A stretch of 64,000 bases of DNA from Segatella copri DSM 18205 (GTDB lineage: Bacteria > Bacteroidota > Bacteroidia > Bacteroidales > Bacteroidaceae). The stretch lies in the NCBI RefSeq assembly GCF_025151535.1, contig NZ_CP102288.1:2241501-2305500 (forward strand), given 5' to 3'. Position 1 is the first letter of the stretch; each line of letters opens with the position of its first letter. A model generated the notes under the pieces. That model had not been told where the DNA came from and did no database searches. It was given only the letters and a program-made list of their open reading frames with translations. The translations under genes were made by a program, and so were the position numbers. Below, one piece after another: positions 44,763 to 53,205 of the stretch.

Positions 44763-44764
44763 TT

Positions 44765-46129
44765 ATGGGACTATTCGGATTTGGAAGTAAAGGAAAGTCG
44801 GGCGGATTGATGAATGTCATCCGCTGCGACGAACAGGAATACTTGGTATGGAAGTGGCGACCAGAAGGACAGGAAGCCAACTCTACATCAAGAGAAAACG
44901 CTATCAGATATGGTAGCAGTTTGAGAGTGAAAGAGGGAGAAGTTGCAGTCTTCGTCTATAAACAAAAAGGCAATGGAGTCATGCAAGACTTCATTGTTGG
45001 TCCATACGACGATACCATAAAGACAGCCAACTTTCCTATCTTAACTGGTATTGTAGGTTTGGCATTCGGTGGTGAATCACCATTCCAAGCAGAAGTGTAT
45101 TTCATCAACTTGGCAGGCATCATACAAGTAAAGTTTGCCGTGCCATACTTTGATGTCTATGATCCACGTTTTTTGGATTTTGCTGTGCCAATGGCTGCAA
45201 GAGGTTCAATTACATTCCAGCTAGAGGATTATCAGGCATTCATCAAGTTACATCGCTTGATTGACTTCGACTTGGAAGCATTTAAAAATCAAATAAAAGA
45301 TACAGTCAAGAAATACGTCAAGGGGTTCATCACCAACGTTCCATCGGACAATCAGATACCAGTATTACAGATTGAGCGTAAAGTAATGGAAATTAGCGAC
45401 TTGATACAGCAGAAGCTAGCACCTGCATTCATTGATGACTTCGGCGTCAAGTTGAAACGTTTCGACCTTTCAGCCATCGAGCCTGACAAGGAAAGCGAAG
45501 GTTACGAGGAGTTACGCCGTCTCACTGCAGGTCAACAAGCCAAGACTATCGAAGCCCAGACAGACATCAACATCAAGAACATGCAGGACACCCAACGTAT
45601 CAATGCAGAGAATATGGCAGAAACCATGCGCATTCAACGTGAGGAAAGTCAGCGTGCTCAGCGTCTGCAGACTGAAACCAACTTCATTGGTGCTCATACC
45701 ATTAACCAGCAGGCAGAAGTTCTCAAGACAGGAGCACAGAATTTGGGACAGATGGGAAGCATGGACATGGGCGGCAATGGTGGCGGCAGTATGAACCCAG
45801 CCGGAATCATGACAGGTATGGCAATGGGCGGTGCCATGGGACAACAGATGGCAGGCATGATGAACCAGATGGGCAATGCCATGAATGGTCAGATGAATAC
45901 ACCACCACCTCCACCAAACGTACAATATCATGTATCTATAAATGGTCAACAAGCAGGTCCATTCAATATGAACCAGCTACAACAGATGGTTCAACAAGGA
46001 CAACTCACACCTCAGACATACGTCTGGAAACAAGGCATGGCTGGATGGGAATTGGCAAGCAATGTACCGGAATTAGGAAGCCTCTTCCAAAGTACAACGC
46101 CACCACCTCCTCCACCACCAATGCCATAA
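44765..46129 (+). CDS. SPFH-domain protein with C-terminal GYF_2 domain (YdjI/virion-core-like)
   Basis: 454 residues from ATG 44765. Residues ~30-300 are the SPFH/band-7 part of the YdjI type (WKWRPEGQEANSTSRENAIR; VKEGEVAVFVYKQKG; FAVPMAARGSITFQLEDYQA). A charged helix (~240-300) and a Gly/Met-rich stretch (MGGNGGGSMNPAGIMTGMAM) follow. The end is a GYF_2 domain (VSINGQQAGPFNMNQLQQMV; YVWKQGMAGWELASNVPEL) with a poly-Pro tail. SPFH proteins build membrane microdomain scaffolds. GYF_2 domains bind Pro-rich peptides. Confidence 0.9.
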   Translation: MGLFGFGSKGKSGGLMNVIRCDEQEYLVWKWRPEGQEANSTSRENAIRYGSSLRVKEGEVAVFVYKQKGNGVMQDFIVGPYDDTIKTANFPILTGIVGLAFGGESPFQAEVYFINLAGIIQVKFAVPYFDVYDPRFLDFAVPMAARGSITFQLEDYQAFIKLHRLIDFDLEAFKNQIKDTVKKYVKGFITNVPSDNQIPVLQIERKVMEISDLIQQKLAPAFIDDFGVKLKRFDLSAIEPDKESEGYEELRRLTAGQQAKTIEAQTDINIKNMQDTQRINAENMAETMRIQREESQRAQRLQTETNFIGAHTINQQAEVLKTGAQNLGQMGSMDMGGNGGGSMNPAGIMTGMAMGGAMGQQMAGMMNQMGNAMNGQMNTPPPPPNVQYHVSINGQQAGPFNMNQLQQMVQQGQLTPQTYVWKQGMAGWELASNVPELGSLFQSTTPPPPPPPMP

Positions 46130-46143
46130 AACAATAATAACCT

Positions 46144-46482
46144 ATGGATGATTATAATTCATTTAGTACCATCGACCATCTCGTAGAATTTGGCATGGGA
46201 ATCGCCATTGCACAACAAATGGTAAACACGATGAATCATTGTATTGGCAATATGCAGGTACCAGGAGCAGGCAACACGCTTACATCAGGCAAGCCTACCC
46301 CACAGTATCATATACTAGCCAACAATGCTGTAGCAGGTGCGTTCTCTGAAGAAGAACTCAATACGCTCGCCAAAGCCAAGACCCTAACATCTGAAACGAT
46401 GGTATGGAAGCCAGGTATGAGCGGATGGATGCAAGCCAAGAATGTACCTGAAATACAGAAAATAATATTGCTGAACACATAA
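46144..46482 (+). CDS. GYF_2-domain protein
   Basis: 112 residues. The second half is a GYF_2 domain (YHILANNAVAGAFSEEELNT; VWKPGMSGWMQAKNVPEI), very like the C-terminal domain of the SPFH protein. The N-terminal half has a Met/Gln-rich helix (MGIAIAQQMVNTMNHCIGNM). It may compete for, or share, the Pro-rich partner of the SPFH protein, whose tail is itself poly-Pro. Confidence 0.8.
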   Translation: MDDYNSFSTIDHLVEFGMGIAIAQQMVNTMNHCIGNMQVPGAGNTLTSGKPTPQYHILANNAVAGAFSEEELNTLAKAKTLTSETMVWKPGMSGWMQAKNVPEIQKIILLNT

Positions 46483-46842
46483 ATGATTAATGATATGAAA
46501 ATAGATTTAGTCAGAACAATAGTTGCCATTGGTATAGGAGCACTCATAGGATGGGGCTTCTATGCCCTGGCTCAAGACTCAGTGGATGGTCAGCCATTAG
46601 GTTTTGCCATCGGAATAGAAACCGCACTATTAGGAATGGGACTATTTGGCGTAACCTATAACGAAAGTCCTCGCTCAGGAACAGCAATAAGAGCTACTTG
46701 CGCCTTAGGTTTCGTTGTCCTATTGGTATTGAATGCCATTTATGCATATACAGGACTCAACACCTCTTTCTATATATTAAATGGTATCATTGCTCTCATC
46801 TTAATACTAATAGTAAATAGTGTATATAAAAGTAATCAATAA
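46483..46842 (+). CDS. Small polytopic membrane protein
   Basis: 119 residues with four membrane segments (TIVAIGIGALIGWGFYALA; LGFAIGIETALLGMGLFGV; ATCALGFVVLLVLNAIYAY; SFYILNGIIALILILIVNSV). No family recognised. It starts directly after the GYF gene stop, so it belongs to the operon. Confidence 0.7.
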   Translation: MINDMKIDLVRTIVAIGIGALIGWGFYALAQDSVDGQPLGFAIGIETALLGMGLFGVTYNESPRSGTAIRATCALGFVVLLVLNAIYAYTGLNTSFYILNGIIALILILIVNSVYKSNQ

Positions 46843-46857
46843 AACAATAAAGAAAGT

Positions 46858-47223
46858 ATGAGACTCACAGATTTTATTATTGACGTAGCTAAAGACGCAG
46901 CTAAAGACAAAATAACAGATAAAATTGTAGATACAGCAGAGGACAAAATCGTTGGAGCAGAAGACGAAAATGAACATCACAGTTTCCTTGGTTCGCTTTT
47001 TCGTTTTGTATTCACTTTTGTTTGGCTATTTGTGGTGATAGGTATAGATATTCTATCTTTTATCGTATTCACACCAATTATTGGAGCTGCTATCGAATTT
47101 GTATTGTTCATTATAACAATGATAACTCCATTCCTCAACAAAAAGGGCTCCTACACGCGTTATTGGGGATGGCTGGCATTACTCTCTGCTATATCTTTAG
47201 CGGGTATAAGTTTCGGCATATAA
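46858..47223 (+). CDS. Small membrane protein with amphipathic N-terminus
   Basis: 121 residues. The first ~40 residues are Lys/Asp-rich and helical (VAKDAAKDKITDKIVDTAED), then three membrane segments (FRFVFTFVWLFVVIGIDILS; FTPIIGAAIEFVLFIITMI; YWGWLALLSAISLAGISFGI). No family recognised. Fits the operon of membrane-scaffold proteins. Confidence 0.65.
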   Translation: MRLTDFIIDVAKDAAKDKITDKIVDTAEDKIVGAEDENEHHSFLGSLFRFVFTFVWLFVVIGIDILSFIVFTPIIGAAIEFVLFIITMITPFLNKKGSYTRYWGWLALLSAISLAGISFGI

Positions 47224-47311
47224 ACACCAAACATGTAAATACTAGTATTTTACCTATCTAGCCTCTTAGAAGAAAGCCAAGAGGCTAGATACTTCATTTA
47301 AAACATGAAAA

Positions 47312-48133
47312 ATGAATAAAATACAGAACTTGTGCAAAAGCATTACAACAAATAAGAAATTTGAATTAGGAATCACAGTAATCATCTTACTGAATTCGTT
47401 TCTTATCGGTGTAGAAACATATACCGACAACCCAACCATAAAGGCAATTCAAACTTCTATATTAGGGATATTCACTATTGAAATATTGCTAAGATACATT
47501 GCATCGGATAGCAATAAAGCATTCTTCTTAGATGGATGGAATATTTTCGACCTTTCTCTTGTTCTGATTGGTTATATTCCTGAAACTTTATTTGCTAATG
47601 CTACAGCGATGACAGCAATTAGAGTACTGAGAGTTTTTCGTGTTCTCAGATTACTACGAGCAGCCAAAGAAATCAAGATAATCATCACTGTATTGATAAA
47701 ATCAATGAGTGCAATGTTTTATAATGTTATTCTTTTTGGTATATTCATCTATCTATATGCAATCATCGGGGTTGCCCTATTCAAATTGCCAAATCCTGAA
47801 AAGATGAATAAACTGGAACTCGCTAAATATGAAGAATTTGTAAAAGTTGCCCCCAATGCTCCAGCAAATTCACCAGACCCGTTTGGGACTTTAGGTGAAG
47901 CGATGTTTACTCTGTTCCGTGAATTAACAGGCGAAGATTGGACTGATTTACGATATAATCATATAACAGCATACGAATATGGTTTCATAAAAGCCACTCC
48001 TACTGTTATAAACATATATCATATTTCATGGTTTGTTTTAGCTGCATTTTTACTATTGAACTTAGTAACAGGTGCTATTCTAAATAACTATCAGCTTGTT
48101 ATGGAACATAACAAAGAAAAAGAAGCAAAATAA
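47312..48133 (+). CDS. Voltage-gated ion channel (NaChBac-like, one six-helix domain)
   Basis: 273 residues. S1-S3 lie in residues ~17-90. S4 has Arg at every third position (TAIRVLRVFRVLRLLRAAKE). S5 is FYNVILFGIFIYLYAIIGVA. The pore loop carries FTLFRELTGEDWTDL, with the filter-like TGEDW, and S6 is ISWFVLAAFLLLNLVTGAIL, ending in a short charged tail. Bacterial sodium channels usually have TLESW in the filter. TGEDW is more like the acidic filters of eukaryotic calcium-channel repeats, so calcium or mixed selectivity is possible. It ends the SPFH/TerB run and could be its membrane effector. Confidence 0.88.
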   Translation: MNKIQNLCKSITTNKKFELGITVIILLNSFLIGVETYTDNPTIKAIQTSILGIFTIEILLRYIASDSNKAFFLDGWNIFDLSLVLIGYIPETLFANATAMTAIRVLRVFRVLRLLRAAKEIKIIITVLIKSMSAMFYNVILFGIFIYLYAIIGVALFKLPNPEKMNKLELAKYEEFVKVAPNAPANSPDPFGTLGEAMFTLFRELTGEDWTDLRYNHITAYEYGFIKATPTVINIYHISWFVLAAFLLLNLVTGAILNNYQLVMEHNKEKEAK

Positions 48134-48192
48134 AAAATGGAAAAAGCCAAAAATCCACAAGAGAGTAGGCACAATATTAAAAAAGAATTATT

Positions 48193-49077
48193 ATGAAGAC
48201 AAAATTATCTGTTAGAAACAACGTTTTTGGTTTCATTGTCATGTGCTTAGTATCCTTATTGTCTTTTACATCATGCAATAATGCAAAAGATGGTAAAGTT
48301 GAACTAGACGTTACAAATGCCGAGGTAGAAGGCGACAACAATGATATTGTCTCTATAGAGGACGGCAACTATACTTTAGTTGGTACCGTTAAGGGAGACA
48401 TGGGACAGGAGCTATATATACAGGTAAAGGTGCGCCTGAAAAATCCAGTGAAAAAGAGTGCCGAAGAAATAAGTTTTGTAACTGGAAACGTAAACCTCGA
48501 GATTATTGACAAAAACGATATGTCGATGATCAAGTTGCCATTGAAGGAAAATGAGGAATTCAAGAAGTTTATCACAGAAGGCAAAGAGGATGATACTAAA
48601 GAATTCAAGTTTTCTTATGTAATGAATGACAAGGATCAATATGCCCAAATCATGAAAGAGGCTAAAAGCGTGAAGCTCGTTGATTTGTCACTTTATAATT
48701 ACGAGAATACTGATATGATAGCAGATGAAGGATCTGCTAGTTATGATGAAGATATTGATAACAGTAGTGATATCGATAATAGTGATGATAACGATGAAAC
48801 TACTGATGATGATTCTTCTTTTGACGAAACATCCGAAGATAACAATTTGGATGAATTACTTGATAAGTACGAAGAATACTACGACACATACATCTCTCTG
48901 ATGAAAAAAGCTAAAAATGGTGATATGAGTGCAGTGGTAGAATATGGTAAATATCTCAAAAAATCTCAGGAGTTAAGCAAGAAAATAGAACAGGCTAAAG
49001 GAGATTTAACAACTTCTCAACTTGCACGATTCCAAAAGATCCAAATGAAGTTGATGAAGGCTATGAAAGAATTATAG
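48193..49077 (+). CDS. Acidic lipoprotein of unknown function
   Basis: 294 residues. Lipobox FTSC (Cys ~28). A beta-rich domain (~45-170, GNYTLVGTVKGDMGQELYIQ) is followed by a very acidic Asp/Ser linker (~180-225) and a helical C-terminal part (YDTYISLMKKAKNGDMSAVV; LARFQKIQMKLMKAMKEL). The low-complexity linker suggests a surface spacer. It is 59 bp behind the channel gene and may have its own promoter. Confidence 0.65.
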   Translation: MKTKLSVRNNVFGFIVMCLVSLLSFTSCNNAKDGKVELDVTNAEVEGDNNDIVSIEDGNYTLVGTVKGDMGQELYIQVKVRLKNPVKKSAEEISFVTGNVNLEIIDKNDMSMIKLPLKENEEFKKFITEGKEDDTKEFKFSYVMNDKDQYAQIMKEAKSVKLVDLSLYNYENTDMIADEGSASYDEDIDNSSDIDNSDDNDETTDDDSSFDETSEDNNLDELLDKYEEYYDTYISLMKKAKNGDMSAVVEYGKYLKKSQELSKKIEQAKGDLTTSQLARFQKIQMKLMKAMKEL

Positions 49078-49253
49078 AAACTTAGAAGTTAGCCTTCACC
49101 AAGATTCATGAGATAGTTTTTTGTACATAAAATCAAATATAATACTTATTTTTTACAATTATGAATAAATCAATACTGCGTTAAATTAACATTTAATCGT
49201 CTGTAAATCAATAAATTATATTAAGAAATGCTTATGAAAACTTAACTATAAAA

Positions 49254-50064
49254 AGTTGGTCAAGTCGCTGATTTTCAGTAACTTTGCAAATCACGACAAA
49301 CGCAAAATTATATGAATACAGGACTTGACCAATATATGGATATCTTTAAAGATGCAGTTGAAGATTCGGCTGCAAAGTTAACAAAAAGTTTCGAGAAAAT
49401 ACTCATCGAGGTGATAATTTTGTTCATGGTAATACCAAGAAAGATAAATTTCACCCAAATGGGGAGGTATGGCTCGCATGTTGAGCAAACCTATCGCAAC
49501 GCATTCGGCTTAAAAAAGTCGAAAAGCATTGACTGGCTCAAACTTAATGTATCACTTGCCAAGCGCTTCTTTGGTAAACAGGGAAGATGGGCTATTGCCA
49601 TTGATCCCAGTTACATCAGCAAAGCTGGCAAGAAGACTCCACATATCGGTCGTTTTTGGTCGGGATGTGCACAGTCTGTTAAACATGGTCTCGAAATCAT
49701 GGGTATTGGCCTCATTGATATTGATACCAAAGACTGCATGATGTTAAGAGCCCACCAGTCGCTAAGTAATAAGAATCCTGATGCAGACTGTGCTGCAGAT
49801 TTTAAGTTTAAAACTATCACCAAGAAAATCTTCATAGATGGTAAGGAGAAAAAGCCAACAGAGAAGGAAATCATTAGCTTCATCAAAGAAATGTATAACG
49901 GGGAATTATACAATGACTACGACTTTCTGAAAAAACATTGTACAAAGTCTCTTCTTAAACACTTGGCTGCAGAATATGATTATGACGATGGAGGTTATGC
50001 CACTTGGCTGTTCCGCAGCGGTTTACAAGATGGTCCAAGTGAGCGACATGGGAACAAAGGCTGA
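49254..50064 (+). pseudogene. Truncated IS4-like transposase
   Basis: The frame from ATG 49312 gives 250 residues with a DDE-type start (WAIAIDPSYISKAGKKTPHI; GLIDIDTKDCMMLRAHQS) but lacks the second half with the catalytic Glu. From about 50030 the sequence changes to the end of an unrelated frame (VSDMGTKAENKVKVIIDG then TTIKFDKVEQLTKF, stop 50137). So a deletion fused two fragments. The region before it (49078-49253) has no gene. Confidence 0.7.
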
Positions 50065-50162
50065 AAACAAAGTAAAGGTCATCATAGATGGAACAACCAT
50101 CAAATTCGACAAGGTGGAACAACTTACCAAATTCTAATGGATGACATCATTTAAATAATCAA

Positions 50163-50394
50163 GCGAGGGTGTGTCATAAGTTTATGATTCACCCTATTCT
50201 TGTTGTTGGAAAAGATAGGATATGTTGTTGGAAAAGATAGGATATGTTGTTGAGATAGTTAGTATCTTCGGTCGCACAACAGCTGTTGTGCGCTTGCATA
50301 ACAGCTGATATGCGCATGCACAACACTTGTTGTGCATGCGGTGGTCAACTGTTATGCACCAACTATTATCCAGACTTATGACACGCCCTCGTTT
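50163..50394. mobile_element. MITE-like element with 18-bp terminal inverted repeats
   Basis: CGAGGGTGTGTCATAAGT (50163-50180) and its complement with one change (50377-50394) flank ~195 bp. The inside is itself palindromic: two TTGTTGGAAAAGATAGGATA units, GCACAACAGCTGTTGTGC, and TGCACAACACTTGTTGTGCA. No reading frame and no clear target duplication. Confidence 0.65.
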
Positions 50395-50424
50395 TTTTGA
50401 AATTTTCCCTTCATATTACTATAC

Positions 50425-52017
50425 CCTCAAATCCGCAACCTATAGGGTTTCGTGGGAATTTACTTGTAAAACGACAAAAATTCTTTTATTGTACATATTC
50501 CTTGGGCATAACAGAAACGTCGTAAACACAAAATTCCCTTACCCCATAAAGCGACTTGAGGTAATACGCCGGTTTAACCAGAAAAGCATGGCCTTTAACC
50601 AAAGTCTGTCTTGAACAGGTTGGCATAAGCATAGTTGTCTGAATAAATGTTCAATACATGCCTACGTGACGTCTTAATCCATTTTGCAGGAACAGAGATG
50701 AACTTGAACACAAAGGTCTTGATTCTGCTGGTGGCACGCAATCCAAATTCATGGGTTTTCAATCTCTGCATAATAGCTTTGTAGAAGTTTCTGATGAGAG
50801 CTGTCATAAGCAGGAATACTGTATTCTGTGCCATGAACGATTTTGGCAACCGATTCCAGCCAAAGCCATTGTTCATGTCATCGAAGATGCGTTCCTTGCC
50901 ACCACGAAGATTGTAGAATTCCACAATGTCTCTTGCACTCGACTTGTAATCGTTAGTCAGTATACATCTGTAGGTATATTCGCCTTCCCAAATGTCAAGG
51001 TCTCCCTCTATTCGCCTTTGTCTCTGTATGACAAGACGATACGGTTTTCCTTTCCATTTCTCAACAAGGATGGAATTCAGCTCAAATTCAATACCGTTGA
51101 TTTCAACAGTTTTCCATCCAGTCAAGGCAAACATGGAATCGTAGAAGGAAGAGCATCTGTTGGCACGAATATAAAAATGCCTGCAATGGGCCTCTACCAT
51201 ATCTACGATTTCCTCCGAGCATGAGCCGCAATCCATGCGGGCACGGGATATATATACTTCTGATGCCTCCAGTCGCTTGAAGATTCTTTCCAAAGTCTCT
51301 CTTTGGTTGAAGCGCACGTTTGTGTTGCCGTCTCTATTTTCAATACCGACAATCATGTCGTTAATGACTGCCACACCTGGACTATAGCCCAGGAACTTCT
51401 TGTAGGTTGGTTTTGCATCATGCTTCTCTGTTTCAATGAACTGATGGTCAAAGTCAAAATCATACTCTTGACCGGATTTCACTTGACCAGTAGCAAGCAG
51501 GGCTTTGATCAATAAGCAGTTCATCTTGTCTGCAGTATTGAAATCATAGGAGTTGCCAGAAGCAGATTTATAGGTGATGTTCTTACAAGTCAGTTCTTCG
51601 ATAGCACGCAATATGGTGTCTGCGCTGCAAGTGCGAAGAGTTGGATGAAGAGACAAATGTTTCATCAAGTGAGTTGTAACATCCTCAATACATGAGCCGC
51701 CACAAAGATATACGCACATCAGAGAGCGTAGAATTTCGCTATATTGATAACCAAACATAGTGCATCTCAATCCCAAGGTGGAATCTATGGTTTGAGCTAA
51801 AAGAGCATCAAATTGCTCCATAATAGAAAAAATTCCTCCAAAAGGAGTGAGTTTCTCAGATTTTATTTGTACTTTTGCCATGTCATTCAGAGTTTTATTT
51901 GTTTTTTATTTGCAACACTAAGATAAGTGAAATTTCTGACATGGCAAAATCCTGAGCAACTTTTTGTTGCTCAGGAACTTATAAATAAAGTTAAATCAAA
52001 GTGTTGCGGAATTAAGG
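50425..52017. mobile_element. IS1380-family insertion sequence, copy 2
   Basis: 1593 bp, opposite orientation to copy 1. Target duplication TATAC (50420-50424 and 52018-52022). The outermost ~40 bp at the transposase 5' side differ from copies 1 and 3 (GAACTTATAAATAAAG instead of GTGCTTATAAAAAATA), so this is a slightly different lineage. Confidence 0.93.
50595..51881 (-). CDS. IS1380-family transposase
   Basis: 428 residues, intact, same as the copy at 22244 except Val for Leu in ATGQVKSGQEYDF. The catalytic blocks DFDFDHQF and RGGKERIFDDMN are unchanged. Confidence 0.95.
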   Translation of the reverse strand: MAKVQIKSEKLTPFGGIFSIMEQFDALLAQTIDSTLGLRCTMFGYQYSEILRSLMCVYLCGGSCIEDVTTHLMKHLSLHPTLRTCSADTILRAIEELTCKNITYKSASGNSYDFNTADKMNCLLIKALLATGQVKSGQEYDFDFDHQFIETEKHDAKPTYKKFLGYSPGVAVINDMIVGIENRDGNTNVRFNQRETLERIFKRLEASEVYISRARMDCGSCSEEIVDMVEAHCRHFYIRANRCSSFYDSMFALTGWKTVEINGIEFELNSILVEKWKGKPYRLVIQRQRRIEGDLDIWEGEYTYRCILTNDYKSSARDIVEFYNLRGGKERIFDDMNNGFGWNRLPKSFMAQNTVFLLMTALIRNFYKAIMQRLKTHEFGLRATSRIKTFVFKFISVPAKWIKTSRRHVLNIYSDNYAYANLFKTDFG

Positions 52018-52053
52018 TATACTATAAAGGTATAACCAAAAAGAAAGAATAAA

Positions 52054-52392
52054 ATGGCAAATAAAATGTCTTTATGTATTATCAAATACACCTATACTCG
52101 ATATGTAGGGGTGGATATCGAAAAATATACTCGGGGACTATTCGAGTATGTGAAGGAAGCGTTTGGAGAGTTTCGACCACAAATGTCAGAGCCTGGAACT
52201 ATACCTGATATGCCAGACTATCTGGACATCGTGCTCTGCAAAAAGGACGGAAGCATCTTCTACGAAATGGATATCCAAAGACGTGCCATCAACATCCCGC
52301 TCGACTTTCAGCTGGAAGGACTGGTCATGGAAATCGACATCACCAACTGTGATGGTACAAAATACAAGAAGACACACCAATTCTTAAGATAA
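52054..52392 (+). CDS. Hypothetical protein, first of a pair
   Basis: 112 residues, no signal peptide or membrane segment. Contains LFEYVKEAFGEFRPQMSEPG and DIQRRAINIPLDFQLEGLVM, an alpha/beta look. No family recognised. It starts shortly after IS1380 copy 2, behind an AAAGAAAGAAT stretch, and the next gene starts 7 bp after its stop. The upstream promoter was probably cut off by the IS. Confidence 0.65.
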   Translation: MANKMSLCIIKYTYTRYVGVDIEKYTRGLFEYVKEAFGEFRPQMSEPGTIPDMPDYLDIVLCKKDGSIFYEMDIQRRAINIPLDFQLEGLVMEIDITNCDGTKYKKTHQFLR

Positions 52393-52399
52393 CCATCCC

Positions 52400-53122
52400 A
52401 TGACATACGAAGATTTCAAGCATTTGGCTGAGCATCCACAGCATCGGGATGTTCCTGCCATCTTCAAGCTCGAAGTTTTAGAAACAGAAGAGCTGGAGGA
52501 GAAAAAGCGTTCACATTATCCGAAATACAAGGTGAACACCAATTGTCCGCAAGCCTTCACTACAACTTTGGAGGAGGCAGAGAGACTGATGCACCAGGAT
52601 GTCCTTTACCGCAAGAAGATGAAGGAGGAAGACGACTATCCGCTGGATACCTTCTGCTATTATATCTCGGAGATTCCGCTGGGACTGTTACACTACGACC
52701 GCGAATGTCTTTCTGAAAGAGTGTATGACGGTGAGGGAAAACTGATCGAATACCACGACCATGTTCCGTCGCTGTATGTCTTCGCCCCTCACTATCATGT
52801 GCCGCTCTATCTTCAGAGACGATTCAAGGGGTATTTGGAAAAGGCTGAGAAAAAGCAGAAAGAAGAGGAGGAGAAAGACAGGATCTTCCGCCAGGCTCAC
52901 GATTGCAGCTTCAGCAACAAGGAACAGATTGAGAAGTCTGAAAAGTGCGGCTGTTTCTTCTGCGGCGAAATCTTCTCGCCATCCGAAATCACGGATTACC
53001 TCCCTGATGAGCCGCCTACAGCTGAATGTCCCTTCTGTTATACCGACTCCGTAATAGGTGATGCCTCCGGCTTCCCTATCACCAAGGATTTCTTGAAGAA
53101 AATGAAGAAGAGATGGTTCTAG
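52400..53122 (+). CDS. Cytoplasmic zinc-binding-type protein of unknown function
   Basis: 240 residues. A charged coiled-coil stretch (GYLEKAEKKQKEEEEKDRIF) is followed by a C-terminal zinc-type module with CGCFFCGEIFSPSEI and AECPFCYTDSVIGDASGFPI. The C-terminal block is found in many small uncharacterised cytoplasmic proteins of gut bacteria, sometimes in immunity-like contexts. Its stop lies 5 bp before the extended form of the 45-bp dispersed repeat. Confidence 0.7.
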   Translation: MTYEDFKHLAEHPQHRDVPAIFKLEVLETEELEEKKRSHYPKYKVNTNCPQAFTTTLEEAERLMHQDVLYRKKMKEEDDYPLDTFCYYISEIPLGLLHYDRECLSERVYDGEGKLIEYHDHVPSLYVFAPHYHVPLYLQRRFKGYLEKAEKKQKEEEEKDRIFRQAHDCSFSNKEQIEKSEKCGCFFCGEIFSPSEITDYLPDEPPTAECPFCYTDSVIGDASGFPITKDFLKKMKKRWF

Positions 53123-53127
53123 GCGAT

Positions 53128-53198
53128 TTTTCAACGTTTTTCACCGACCTGCCCCCTATCTCATGGGGGCAGTATCAGTTTTGAAAACGGACATTAAA
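53128..53198 (+). repeat. 45-bp dispersed repeat, copy 2 (extended)
   Basis: The core (53154-53198) has CTCATGGGGGCAGTATCAG and GAAAACGGACATTAAA. The 26 bp before it (TTTTTCACCGACCT and neighbours) are shared only with copy 5. It ends 8 bp before the stop of the minus-strand ATPase gene. Confidence 0.9.
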
Positions 53199-53205
53199 AT
53201 ACCAT

